From assembly GCA_028583415.1 (NCBI GenBank), contig CM053267.1:38981834-39045833 (forward strand): a stretch of DNA of 64,000 nucleotides, given 5' to 3'. This DNA is from Protea cynaroides (lineage: Eukaryota; Streptophyta; Magnoliopsida; Proteales; Proteaceae). A model generated the notes under the pieces. That model was not told where the DNA came from. It did not search any database and saw nothing but the letters and a program-made list of their open reading frames with translations. Below are positions 1 to 59,869 of the stretch, in pieces. A program made the position numbers and the translations under genes. Each line of letters opens with the position of its first letter. Position 1 is the stretch's first letter.

Positions 1-536
1 CATTAGACCGTCAATCTCCTGAGCTAACTGAAAACAAATTATCCATTATCAAAGATTGACATCCGTATTTACTGTTTTGCCTTTAGACTTTTCAGTCATG
101 CTCCAAGTTTGTCATGAAAATCTAGATCTAGAACTCCTATGATTGCCTTTACATTATCTTGGTAAGAAAAATTATTGTATATGATCAGCACCAGTGTTAT
201 AAAATGTGATTGGCTTGGTAATTTGAATTGGTAAATGTGGGAACCATCAATATGGCAGCTCAGGCTAGCCCAACAATGGGACTTACAAATGAATCGACTC
301 ACCCAAACCTACCATGTTTCTATTGACCAGGTTGACCCATATGGAATTATTGGTGTTCGAGAATAACCGTATCTACCTGTTCACAGAACCGTATCACCCG
401 AGTCTGACAGTTGTTTCAGTTCAATATCATTTTACAATACGAAAGGATTTGTATGCAGGCCACCTCCATGCAACAGTCAGACTTCAGTTTCTAGTTCAGT
501 GTAAATTGTAAAAATGATAGAAGAAGATATTGGTAC
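1..536. other. No gene recognised
   Basis: I see no conserved protein, RNA gene or repeat here. On the minus strand this lies just past the donor site that ends the MATH exon at 537, so it is probably intron. The next MATH exon would lie to the left of the window; I searched this stretch for it and did not find it. Confidence 0.4.
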
Positions 537-896
537 CATTTATAACCACCAGCAGTGAACAATTCAGAGAGATGGGATTCCTTCTTTACATATCCGTAAT
601 CAGAGTAGAATTCCTTATTCAATTCAGAGAATTTCTCCATCTTCCAGGTATGGTTCCAAGTAAGAGGTCCAGCTGTCATCGACAGACATTCCTCTTTGCC
701 TGTAAAACTCTCTCTGTGGACAAAAACTTCAGCTCCAAACATATAAGTGTCATTGACCAAGTATCCCTTAATAGGGTCATTGAATTCTTTCAGGTAATGA
801 ATCTTTCGAACCCAGATTGAGTCTTTGTTGCACGGAATCTTAAAACTCGAAATGGGTATGGCAGTTGGATTGATTTTCTTACTTTTGGCTACACCT
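537..896 (-). CDS. MATH-domain (TRAF-like) protein, one exon of a partial gene
   Basis: The minus-strand reading from 896 to 537 gives the end of one MATH domain and the start of a second. Visible pieces are GYLVNDTYMFGAEVFV (core of the first domain), the linker ECLSM, and then HTWKMEKFSEL followed by FTAGGYKW (start of the second domain). Plant two-MATH proteins have this order. MATH domains bind peptides, and several plant members work with ubiquitin ligases or ubiquitin proteases; that is family knowledge. The left edge is a plausible donor (ATG|GTACCA) and the right edge a plausible acceptor (TTACAG). The rest of the gene is not found: downstream exons would be off the left edge, and I could not recognise upstream exons. 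There are some extra residues before FTAGGYKW compared with the usual spacing. It could be an intact gene cut by the window edge or a degraded copy. Confidence 0.6.
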
Positions 897-2548
897 GTAA
901 GTTTCTATTCTCAACATTTGAATGATTAGTTTCTTGCTTTCACTAGATAATAGAGAAGTCTGTTTTGTCTACTCACTCCACTCCTATGGATGGAAAACTT
1001 TTTGAGAATGAAATTATATGAGCATAGGTTTGGGTGACCTCCTCTGGTTTCATTTATAAATGTGATCACATGGATATTTTATTTCGCAGAGGAATCTTTT
1101 GGTTGGTTAAGAAGTGATGATCACAAGAACTGCAAAATGTCTTTGACGATGTAGATTGTTTGCACTTTGATTGGGCAGAAAATTTGTTCTAGTTTTCTTG
1201 ATGATATCTTGATTTTTTCTAATGCTGCAACAGTGCAGCCATTAACAATTCAGAACATGACCTGAAATTTCATTTTTCCAAAATCTCAAAAAACAATATA
1301 AAGATAGGAAATGAAAAAATCTCACAATTGATGTTTCGAATGGCTAGCAATATTTTTTGGAACTCCACACTGCTCTCAGAATTCTTCCCCGAACTGTATA
1401 GATTTGTTTCAAACTATATGATTGGTCCACGTAGATCAACCATGGGACCGTGCAATTGGTGGGGCCACTGTGTCATGTCTCCTATTTTCCAACCCAAATT
1501 TTGCCCCACTAATAAGGTAAGAGGTGAGAAGCCCTTCTTGAGGAAAAAAAACCCTCTCAACTCTCAAATCGTTTCTGTTGTGACCCAGTGGTTGGAATTC
1601 ATTAGACATGTATATCGATGTATAAATATGTGTATCAGATGAACTCTGATTATTGGGTCACAAGTGCAGTCTCTCCAACGACAAGAGACGATCCCTTCTT
1701 GAGGCAGGGGAGTGGGTTCTTTGAGTGGAACTATCGCTCGGGGTATCCTAGATAGGGGCAAGATTTTAGCAATAACTGAGCAAGACTAAATGCCAACCTT
1801 GACGTCAATTCCAGTGAATTTTATCCCGATGATTCTGGTAGAATCAAAACCAATTTTGCCAGAAACCAATCCCGATTACTGAAACTTTAGGCAGGGGAAG
1901 ATAAAAGTGTTGAAGAAAGAGATGGAGAGTTGTTTTCAACACTCAACAGGATAGAACATAAAACCCCTCCTTCATGAGTCACGACTCACGCCCATTCCCT
2001 TCCATTATCTCTCAGACGACAAAATCCCTCCTGAGTCACGTCACGGCTCATTACCCACCTCCTATTCCCCTCCTGAATCTGAATTCTCCGGCGATGATGA
2101 TGACCACAACAATTTATGCCCTCTGGCAACTCAGATTTTTTTTTTTTTTTTTTTTTTGATAGATCATGAGTCTAGGTGCATCTACTGGGAGCCTCATTCC
2201 CTTGCAAATTAGGGCAGTCAGTCTGTAAGAGCCAACAGTGGTGTGAAGGGTCTAAAGACCTCTCGGTATCAAGAGAAGTGTCTCAGTCCTAAGATTTATT
2301 ACAGGACTATTCTGCATAAGAGAGGGAGAAGACAAAGTTTAAGTTACCATTGACGTTACAGATGCTAAATTACAACTTACAAGACCCGGTTACATCCTGG
2401 AGATGTTCGCAGCTCCAGTTTCACACAGTTACACTTCTAAAGAATCCTGGGACTGTTCTCTCCTTTTCTTCAGTAAATTAGCCAGCCTATAGTTTAGATG
2501 ACATATGTAAAACACGTAAGACCTTTATGTATGCAAGATCTTCACTTT
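897..2548. other. Spacer between UBP5 stop and MATH exon
   Basis: This is the region downstream of the UBP5 stop codon on the minus strand, so its right part should hold the UBP5 3' untranslated region. A run of about 22 T lies at 2136-2157. I see no conserved coding sequence. Short open frames at 1328-1642 and 1974-2159 match nothing I know. Confidence 0.4.
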
Positions 2549-51575
<49,027 letters not shown>

Positions 51576-51785
51576 AACCTACAGGCCTCCGTGATAAACC
51601 CAATGCTTCCCGCTCGGTCCTATTTTATTTCGAAAGGGTTCATTTTTGCATTTTAAATCCTATAAGACTACATTTTTACACAATTAGGCCTACGGGTCTA
51701 TGTTTTACATTTTCAGGCTTTCTATTAATATTTAAAAAAAGAAAAAGAAAAATATCTGTATAATTTAATCTCATCCAATCCCCTT
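51576..51785 (-). promoter_or_regulatory. UBP5: Region upstream of UBP5 exon 1
   Basis: It should contain the 5' untranslated region and proximal promoter. I see no clear TATA box in a convincing position. An in-frame TAG at 51579-51581 closes the exon 1 reading frame. Confidence 0.4.
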
Positions 51786-52134
51786 TGTTATTATTATAGG
51801 TTTATTGTGTTTGAAAATATAATAAAACAAATCTGGACTATTTATTTTTATCATTATTTTAATCTACCCATTTCAGTTTAAGGAGTAGTATAGTAATGTT
51901 TATAATATTCGTATAGATACATGGACATACATAAACATACATGGACATTAATGAGATGTATGTCAATACATAGAAAGTATTTGATTGAGTTAAAGCTCGA
52001 CATGTGGGTAATCTAGACTATGTTATTTCTATCTAACGATCGAAATGGACATATCATTTATCATTTACCCATATGGCAGAATAAATTCCTTGTGATATTT
52101 TGAAAAAATAACAAACCCTTGTTATAATAATAAT
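51785..52134. repeat. MITE, copy 1
   Basis: The left end TTGTTATTATTATAGGTTTA and right end AACAAACCCTTGTTATAATA are imperfect inverted repeats. The body matches the next element (GTAATGTTTATAATA, ATGTGGCAGAATAAATT-like blocks). Confidence 0.6.
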
Positions 52135-52161
52135 TCATATATATATATATATATATAGACG

Positions 52162-52487
52162 TTGTTATTGTAACGAGGGTTTATTACATTTGGAAATGAT
52201 AAAAAATAATTATGAATCATTCATTTTTACTATTTTTTTAATCTAATCCCTTCAAACTTGAGGAGTGTTATACTAATGTTTATAATACTCGTACACATGC
52301 ATAGATATGCACAGGATGTATGCCAATACATATGAGGTATTTGATTGAATTAGAGTTTGAAATTCAACATGTGAGTAATTTAAACCATGTTCTTTCAATC
52401 TAAGGATTGGAATATACACATCATCTACCCATGTGGCAGAATAAATTATTGTAATATTTGAAAAAATAACAAACCCTTGTTACAATA
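52162..52487. repeat. MITE, copy 2 of the same family
   Basis: The ends TTATTGTAACGAGGGTTTAT and ATAACAAACCCTTGTTACAA pair as inverted repeats. It is about 325 bp long, adjacent to copy 1 in the same orientation and separated from it by a TA repeat. Confidence 0.65.
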
Positions 52488-52665
52488 CCTAAAATAATCT
52501 TCTGCATAAGTTAAAGGACTATATTATCCTATTTAGAACTCTCATTTACACAAAACCCACTCTCATAAGTTAATGAAAATTCAATAATGGAATGGGTTTT
52601 AGATAAATGAGATGTTTAAATGGGCTAAATTGTCCTTTAACTTATACAATAAGATATTTTAGGTA
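52486..52665. repeat. Hairpin MITE, about 180 bp
   Basis: The arms contain TACCTAAAATAATCTTCTGC, then ATAAGTTAAAGGAC, on the left and their inverted match on the right (GTCCTTTAACTTATAC and AAGATATTTTAGGTA). The arms reach about 45 bases each. The family is unknown to me. Confidence 0.65.
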
Positions 52666-53417
52666 TTAAAAATTATTATTTTTAACTTTTGTCATCAATT
52701 AACGAAAATTCACTGGCAGCTGATGGATTGAGTTTTTTGGAATTTATTTTGATTTAAGGGGGTATATTTGAAATTGTTTGAAAGATTTAAGATGTATATG
52801 ATTTAAGGGCAAAAAAACATGGAAAATACCTATAATTTACTCTTATATATATATTATTGCCATTACCACCATCGCCACAGCCACCACATCATTGCCAAAT
52901 GCCAATCCTTATCTAGCTTTGAAAGCTTAAACCACGGCGAAAGCTCTAATTTAATTCTACTATTTCTTGATACTCCCGTCCCCCCTCTTTTAGGCCATGG
53001 CTTTTGCAGATTCCCTTATCAGCGGCTTAACGATACCAAGGTAAGATTCAGCTTCCATGAGGTTCCTCCTATCTTCACCAATTAGACTCTTTGATCGATT
53101 TTCATGGAAATTTTAGCATAGCTGATAGTTTGTTATACACGCTTGTTGATGTTGCGATGGAATCAGCTGGTGTTGCCGCGGGGTCCAATGATGCTACGGT
53201 TCAGAAGAATAGAGGTTGGTTTTCATCTCATAAGCGATGGAATCTGTTTTAAAAATACTTATTTTATATAGACAAGTGTGATGTTTTTGAAGTTGTGATC
53301 ACCTTTTCAAAATTACGATGGAATTGGAAGCCAAGCGTAAGTTTCATTCAAGTAGTTTCCAGTTTGTTCTTTCTGGGTCTAAAAATCTTTTGTATGTGGA
53401 TTGGATGTGTGACAAAG
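52666..53417. other. Intergenic, nothing recognised
   Basis: AT-rich sequence. Short frames at 52819-53085 match no known protein. Confidence 0.35.
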
Positions 53418-53650
53418 GGGATCCACATCGTCTCATCCCAGTAGTTGGGGAGGCGGGGAGGCGACTCCAGTGGATGGTCGCCACGTGGGGGTCGGATTCA
53501 TCCGACCCCTCCGTTTAAGCCAACAAGCCGCCGACAAGGGAGTGTCGGCTTGAACAGAGGAGTCGGATTCATCCGACCCCCACGTGGCGACCATCCACTG
53601 GGGTCGCCGCCCCTCCTCCCTGAAGTACAAGGAGGAGACAATTTGAATCC
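53418..53650. mobile_element. MULE-type hairpin MITE, 233 bp
   Basis: The 9-base duplication GTGACAAAG flanks it exactly (53409-53417 and 53651-53659). Ends GGGATCCACATCGTCTC and, reversed, GGATTCAAATTGTCTCC are inverted repeats. Inner arms of about 60 bases, including GTGGATGGTCGCCACGTGGG, are nearly perfect reverse complements. It is GC-rich in AT-rich surroundings. The 9-base duplication indicates Mutator-like mobilisation. Confidence 0.85.
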
Positions 53651-54333
53651 GTGACAAAGGATACGTCTTCATCATTTTTTCTTTTTTTTGGATGAAAGTT
53701 TCTAACCATTTTTTCATCGAGTTAGAAACATCTTTTTGATGATTTTTGCCGGAGAGGATTCTGGGAGTTCTATGTATTTAACAGGTTTGATTTAAGTCAT
53801 TTAACCCTGGGACCGACTATAAATATCCCTTCTATCTGTTTGCATATTTTATTAAAATTCCTACTGTAACAGTTGGTGGCTCTTTTTACCATTAAAAAAA
53901 AAAAAAAAAAAAAGAGATTGGTGGCTCTCTCTCCGTCTGGAACTCGAAGTTGTCTGGCGTTTCCTTCCCACTCCACCAATAAGAAGGGTCTTTAAAGGTT
54001 TTTTTTTTAATTAAAAATGTATAATATTAAATTTTTTTTTTAATTAAAAGGGTAATATAGAGGGGTAGTTTTGTCAATAATAAATTTAAGAAGATGACAC
54101 GTCATAAATTAACTGACATGGCTTAACAAATGGGATCTGATTGATCCATATTTTCAAAAGTAAAGAATGTTAGGAATATTATTGCAAACAAAGATCGATG
54201 GATGAGATTAAGCCATATCACAAGGGATATGACAGATATTTTTCCTTTATAAAATTATGGACCAATATTAAAAACCAAAACACCTAAAGGATTGAACTAT
54301 TACCATGGTGTGGTAACTTTGGTTTTTTTTTTT
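53651..54333. other. Intergenic, nothing recognised
   Basis: It contains an A run at 53894-53912 and AT-rich repeats near 54001-54050, and no gene signal. Confidence 0.35.
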
Positions 54334-54474
54334 GGGAAAATTTCCCCCACCTACCTTATTTTTAAAATAAGTATCAACTCCCTCTATCCTTCCATTAAGT
54401 GAGATGACGAATCATAGCTAATGTTTTCAATGACAATATTATCTCTGAAATTATAAGAAAATCATTTTTACCTC
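54334..54474. repeat. Left terminal inverted repeat of the candidate Pack-MULE
   Basis: It starts GGGAAAATTTCCCCCACC and continues through AATAAGTATCAACTCCC to CATTTTTACC. It is preceded by a T run that hides any target duplication. Confidence 0.7.
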
Positions 54475-54762
54475 CCCTTAATTTTTTTTTTGTTTTACTT
54501 TCATCTTCATCTCTACCACTACCACCATCAGAAAAGTAAATTCAATTCATTCCTCTAGAATCCAATTTGTATATTTAAATAACCGAATTAAAAAAATGTA
54601 TAAACAAAACATATGTTTACAATTGGCATGAAACAAAATTGGCATCCGTTAAGAAATCCACAAACTCCTCAATCTGATTGAGTTCTTCGATTACTGACTT
54701 GGGGTCTGATATATCGTGATGGTTGTATGGCTGGATAGTGCTTCCGGTATGAAAGGTAGAAT

Positions 54763-55200
54763 TGTAAGAATTTTAGATAGATCCTCTTTAGGTTTTCCCA
54801 TGAGATTTTCCATGAACCCTGACAAACACACTACATAGATTACAATAATACAATGTGTATTGAAAAGAGATGATTAGAGACATACATCTTGTTGTAGATT
54901 GATTTTCAATCATTTTTCTTGTATGATTTGAATGATTGGAATGCTTGGATCAAAGTCTTCCACAGCCTGTCGGGATCTCTTGACATTCTCTCTGCTTATG
55001 GGAACATGAGAAGAAAATAACACCGTGGCTGTGGGGACTCTAACCATTGATATTTATAATACCACCCCCAACCCTGGACCAGTCCCACAGTGGACCAGGT
55101 TGGTCCATCTCTAATCATACTTAAACTAGTTTATCCGTAACTAGACTCTCACTGAATCAACTAACCTTATAATTAATTAAGTCCATAAAATATTTTACAA
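54763..55200 (-). repeat. 3' LTR of copia C
   Basis: On the plus strand it runs from TGTAAGAATTTTAGATAG to AAAATATTTTACA. ATCTCCCACTTGG follows, the reverse of the polypurine tract. Confidence 0.93.
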
Positions 55201-55974
55201 TCTCCCACTTGGACTATATTAATTATAAATTCACCATTGATCCAATGTGACCATGGAATCTAATTACACCAAAACCATCATTTACTTTGATTCAGTTATC
55301 AAGCCTACCAATGTCGAACAACAGCGGAAAGTACTCCTACACATCCGGTGTACCCCCTACTGTCAGTCACATACAGAGGTCTACTTAATGACATAAATCA
55401 CTTTGAGATGAATACTTGAGTCAAATGCTCGAATTACCACGATCTCGTTACCTTAAAATCCTTCAACACACTTTGATATTATCTAACTTTATATAAGCAA
55501 ACTGCCTCCAATTTGAACTAATATCTTACTTTGGCTTACCGCCTTCTTTGGCTAAATACCGCCTTGCAGTTTTGACATGTCTTAAATAATCAATAATACA
55601 TACAAGCAATGAAATTAATGCTTACCAATAATCCTGCCCATTAAACCATAGGCAACATAAACAATCACAGATAAATCATCAACTACCAGATCTCTACTAA
55701 TCAAGCAGTTCTAAACACTCCCACTGATATTACAAATTTCAAAAGAATAAATAAACTAATAAAATTCCTTCATTTAAATTTAATATGAAATTTAGTTCTA
55801 TCAAAAACATGTCAAATAAAATATTTTAAAATAAATAACTGAACTATAAATCAATAAATAAATGTCCAAAATAATCTAAAGACAACTGTATTAAACTACA
55901 TTATCATTTGGTGTTTTCTTTCTCTGGTGTCTCAGTTTCCTTCTTCTTCTTCTCTAACCAAGCTTCTCTTGCTT

Positions 55975-56640
55975 TACATTCTCTCTTCATGTGCCCCTTC
56001 TTATGGCACAAAAAATATTCAACATCACTCATATCCCTATCATAAGGTTTTCCTTTCTTAAAAGAGTGTATCTTTTATATAAGGTCATACCCCAACCTTT
56101 CCTTTACCTTTATCTTCTCTAGAATGATGACTAGTGACATTGACACTTTCAAATCTTTTATTGAGTCTCATTTCTTCTTTAGTGCAAATAGAGATTAATT
56201 TGTTCATATCCCATTATTCTTCTTGAGTATTATATGCCACTTGTATCTGGTAATATTCTTCAGGTAACGAGGATAACGCACAATGGATCACAAACTCATC
56301 TTCAACGCTTATTCCCATGCCTTTAATCTTCTCAGCAGTAGCAGCAAGCTCCATGAAATGATCTCTGACACTTCCATTACTGTCAAACATTGTATTAGTA
56401 AGCTTGTTCATCAAACCTTCCCTTTGATCTCTTTTAAATATTCCCTTTGATAGCTTCTCTGTCCTCTGTCAGATAGCTCAAACTTCCCTTTTATCTCTTT
56501 TAAATATTCTTTGGCCGTTTTCTTGGCTTGAATACCATCACGCATGGTTTCAGGAATGGCATGCCTCATGAGCAGCATAGACTTTTTATTTGTTGCCATC
56601 CATCTTTTCATTTCCTCCTTCTCTTATAGGGTACTAGTTT
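55975..56640 (-). pseudogene. Copia C gag fragment
   Basis: The minus strand reads MKRWMATNKKSMLLMRHAIP, then LTNTMFDSNGSVRDHFMELA, GISVEDEFVIHCALSSLPEE and, lower down, a zinc-knuckle part CHKKGHMKREC in which the first Cys of the usual motif appears to be Tyr. It is a UBN2-type copia gag. A direct duplication around 56405-56500 (two copies of REYLKEIKGK-like sequence) and frameshifts break it. Confidence 0.8.
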
Positions 56641-57055
56641 CAGTGATGGCAGCAGGTTTATCCTCTTTAAGCGCCATATCTAAGTCAATTAAATCTAGAG
56701 TCGCTTCTAGCTGTTTATACCACCTTTTAAAACTCATCACAGACAGGGAAAGAATATTAACTACCAAACCTCCTAGCATAGTCACAGGGATGGACATCCT
56801 GGAAGATACAAACCATCATCACCATATGAGTTCAAGCAAAATATCAAGTAATATAAAACCTTGCGAAACTCATACAAACACATGTAATTTTATTTACTTC
56901 TACTTTGTCCCAAATAAAAAGAAATAGACATCAAAAACCTTTTTGGAACAACCATACTTAGATGAAACCATCAATGCATGAGATTAAATACATATCAACC
57001 AATAGAAATTTGATATATATATACACCATTTATTTGCATTAACCATATCAACCAT

Positions 57056-57392
57056 TCATGCAAATAAATATCATTTTTCCAAGAGTTAATCAACTACACA
57101 TTCTCCTTTGGGATAAACATGCAGTGGTCTTCTCAGTTTTTGTACAATAACTGCGAAAGAATAATGTCTCTCGAAAATCCCACCACCTTTGGGTTAATGA
57201 AACTCTCTAAAGTCAAAACCCTTTCATGCAAATAAATATCATTTTCTAAGAGTTAACCAACTACACATTCTCCTTTGGGATAAACATGCAGTGGTCTTCT
57301 CAGTTTCTGTGCAATAACTGCGAAAGAATAACGACTCTCGAAAATCCCACCACCTTTGGGTTAATGAGACTCTCTAAAGTCAAAACCCTTTC
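57056..57392. repeat. 167-base tandem duplication inside copia C
   Basis: Two adjacent copies, about 94% alike by eye, with ATTCTCCTTTGGGATAAAC at 57100 and again 167 bases later. Similar smaller repeats around 57540-57610 and 57700-57770 share GTACCACTTTGGTGG and TTCCACCCAAT. Confidence 0.85.
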
Positions 57393-58044
57393 AATTCATG
57401 TGCATGAACATACCTTTAACTTTGACAATACCACCTTTGGGTTAACACTGACTTTCTTAGCTGTTTTTCACACCATGAAGAATAGTGTATTAATATATCA
57501 TTTATTATATATATAAATGTATAAATTTAGGGTTTGAGGACCACCATGTTGGAACTGAGTGTACCACTTTGGTGGATTCCACCCAATCTTCACATGATAC
57601 CCACAAACCTTAATTTGATCAAAACTTGACAATGCCACCTTTGGGTGTACATCGCCCTTACACAAGCATTTACAAATATATGAACTTTGAATTTGAAGAC
57701 ATCATGATGAAACTAGGTGTACCACTTTGGTGGGTTCCACCCAATTCCACAATGATATCCTCAAATCCTATTTTGCAGCACATTGTGGGTCAATAAATAA
57801 AATCTCATGCACACATAACCTTCTACATGCATCTGTACAAAAATAACTGATAAATAAACAGAAAACTACAAATCGGATTAATTTGGGGTACCTTTTAATC
57901 AAAATAAAATTTCTCAAATCACCAAACTGTATCAAACTATGTACCAAACTGTAGAGCATCAAAATACGAAACCAACGCAAAAAACCGCGTTAAAATTCGA
58001 CGCTCCTAGCTCCCACAATCGCCGATCAAAGTTGGCTTTAAGCA

Positions 58045-58651
58045 TTAATGAATCCTGATCCGGCTAGGACCGGTTCATCCGGGTTTGGTTCAATTTCCGG
58101 GTCAACATTTGGTCAAAACCGGGTTAACGGGTCAAAATCCTGGGTCGTCGGGTCGAGTTACCGAGTCAAAATCCCGGGTCGGCGGGGTCGGGTTGTCGGG
58201 TTGCAATGTCGGGTTGCTCACTTGGTCTGGCTGGGTTTGCCCCCTATCCGGACTGGGCCTGGGCTGGGTAGACTCGGCCCGAGTCAACCCAGCCAACCCG
58301 TTAGGGTTCACGATTTAGCGCCGAGTCGACCCGGCGATGACTCGGCGCCGTCAGATTTTTTTTTTACTTTTCCAACCCCGGCGCGTGGATCTCACTCGCC
58401 TCTTCAGGTGGCGCGTGAGGGCGCGTCGGGTAGATTTCGGTGACCAACTTTATGTCGCCGGCTCCGTCTCTCTGATATAATTTATTTTGCTTTTTAGTGG
58501 TCTGAAATTTTTTTTTCAAGGTCCACACCCTAGACAGGTTCGAAGAGAATTTTGGGAGAAAAATCTCTCCTCTTTTATAATTCATTCAAACATAAAGTTT
58601 TAACAACGTTTTTCCATGATTCTAGATCTGTGTAAGTGGCTCTGATGCCAC
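58045..58651 (-). other. Copia C leader, with primer binding site
   Basis: GC-rich plus-strand repeats of GGGTC, CGGGTTG and GACTCGG at 58090-58350 are part of the untranslated leader. The primer site is CTCTGATGCCA at 58640-58650 on the plus strand, read TGGCATCAGAG on the minus strand, one base off the usual tRNA-Met site. Confidence 0.7.
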
Positions 58652-59089
58652 TGTAAGAATTTTTAGATAGATCCTCTTTGGGTTTTCCCATGGGATTTCC
58701 TATGAACCCTGACAAACACACTACACAGATTACTAGAATACAATGGGTATTGAAAAGAGATGATTAGAGACATACCTCTTGTTGTAGATTGATTTTCGAT
58801 CATTTTCCTTGTATGATTTGAATGCTTTGAATGCTTGGATCAAAGTCTTCCACAGCCTGTCGGGATCCCTTGACCTTCTCTTTGCGTATGAGAACAGGAG
58901 AAGAAAATAACACCGTAGCAGTGGGGACTCTAACCATTGATATTTATAATACCACCCCCAACCCTGGACCAATCCCACAGTGGACCAGGTTGGTCCATCT
59001 CTAATCATACTTAAACTAGTTTACCCATAACTAGACTCCCACTGAATCAACTAACCTTATAATTAATTAAGTCCATAAAATATCTTACA
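58652..59089 (-). repeat. 5' LTR of copia C
   Basis: On the plus strand it runs from TGTAAGAATTTTTAGATAG to AAAATATCTTACA and is followed by AGAAT. Confidence 0.93.
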
Positions 59090-59869
59090 AGAATTGCACA
59101 ATTGGTGGGTCTCTCCCCTCTTTAATTTCCTCTTTCCTAACCTCCCAATCCTCCTCGTTTACAAAATCTGTATCCCAACCAGGTTTCGCCATCTTCAAAG
59201 GAGCATCTGCCCAGTACTCCTTGAGGTCCTCTTCCTCCCAGTTCTTTGGATCCTCCAGGAAATTGAAGGATCTCGCTGTAAAGCGAGCTCACATTTTTCT
59301 TCCTATTGTATTCTCTTGAGTCCCTTGCTCTCGCGAGCTTCCATAATAAGCTTGACATTCGTCTCGGGCGAGTTGTCTTCCTTCAAGTCATCATCGGAAT
59401 ATTCATCAATGTCGCCTCCTCCAGATGAATTATCGTCATCTCCCTCCGATTCATCTTTTGAGCATCTCCCTCCAATTCATCTTTTGAAGCATCTCTCTTT
59501 GATTCATTTTCTGATGCGTCTCTCTCCAATTCATCTTCTAAAGCGTCTCCATCTTCAACATTGTTTCACTGTTTTTCTTCAATGGTCTCTATTGTTTTGA
59601 TTTTTTTTTTCTCCTCTTTGTCGAGTAGAAAAGCAGAAGTTTCAGAAGTGATGCCGTTAACCACCATCGAGAATTTTTTGGCAAACAATCTGGTGCTTGC
59701 TTTCGGTTCCATATCGATTTCAGGACAATGCCACTAAATGGAGGATGCCATATCCGTTCAGCTGGACTTCTGCCCATCGAAATATTCCTCAGTCGTGGTA
59801 GGAAGGCCATTTATTTATTTATTTAAAATAAAAGTCTAGTTAATTTGCAACAAAAAAAAAAAATCAAAA

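Larger units (their letters stand above)
54763..59089 (-). mobile_element. Copia LTR retrotransposon C, deletion derivative, 4.3 kb
   Basis: Two LTRs of 438 bases with TG/CA ends, 5-base duplication AGAAT (54758-54762 and 59090-59094), primer site next to the right LTR and polypurine tract next to the left LTR give minus orientation. Only gag is recognisable; no integrase, reverse transcriptase or RNase H was found, so it depends on other elements or is a deletion. The LTRs differ at about 27 positions, about 6%. Confidence 0.9.
54640..59820 (-). pseudogene. TIC100: TIC100 (EMB1211)-like gene fragment, split by copia C
   Basis: The minus strand above 59090 gives, in several frames, NSPETNVKLIMEARESKGLK, then DPKNWEEEDLKEYWADAPLK, then KPGWDTDFVNEEDWEVRKEE and EIKEGRDPP. 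Below 54763 it continues with HDISDPKSVIEELNQIEEFV. This is the order and wording of the N-terminal third of plant TIC100, a MORN-repeat protein of the 1-MDa chloroplast inner-envelope import complex. MORN repeats themselves are not included. A stop after KRIQ, at least two frameshifts and a Ser/Asp/Glu-rich tandem repeat (59400-59550) show decay. Copia C inserted between the two parts, with the duplication AGAAT. It lies inside long inverted repeats, which suggests capture by a transposon. Confidence 0.8.

Noticed and set aside
1564..1761. Minus-strand frame of 65 codons
   Set aside because: No family similarity, no splice context, and a length expected by chance.
2136..2157. Poly-A tail of a retrocopied UBP5
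   Set aside because: The gene retains all its introns, so the A run on its strand is not evidence of retrocopying.
58048..58443. 131-codon plus-strand frame rich in Pro, Gly and Ser
   Set aside because: It lies in the GC-rich leader of copia C, and the repeats of GGGTC explain the open frame.
59094..59600. 168-codon plus-strand frame
   Set aside because: It is antisense to the TIC100-like fragment, which explains the conserved signal on the other strand.
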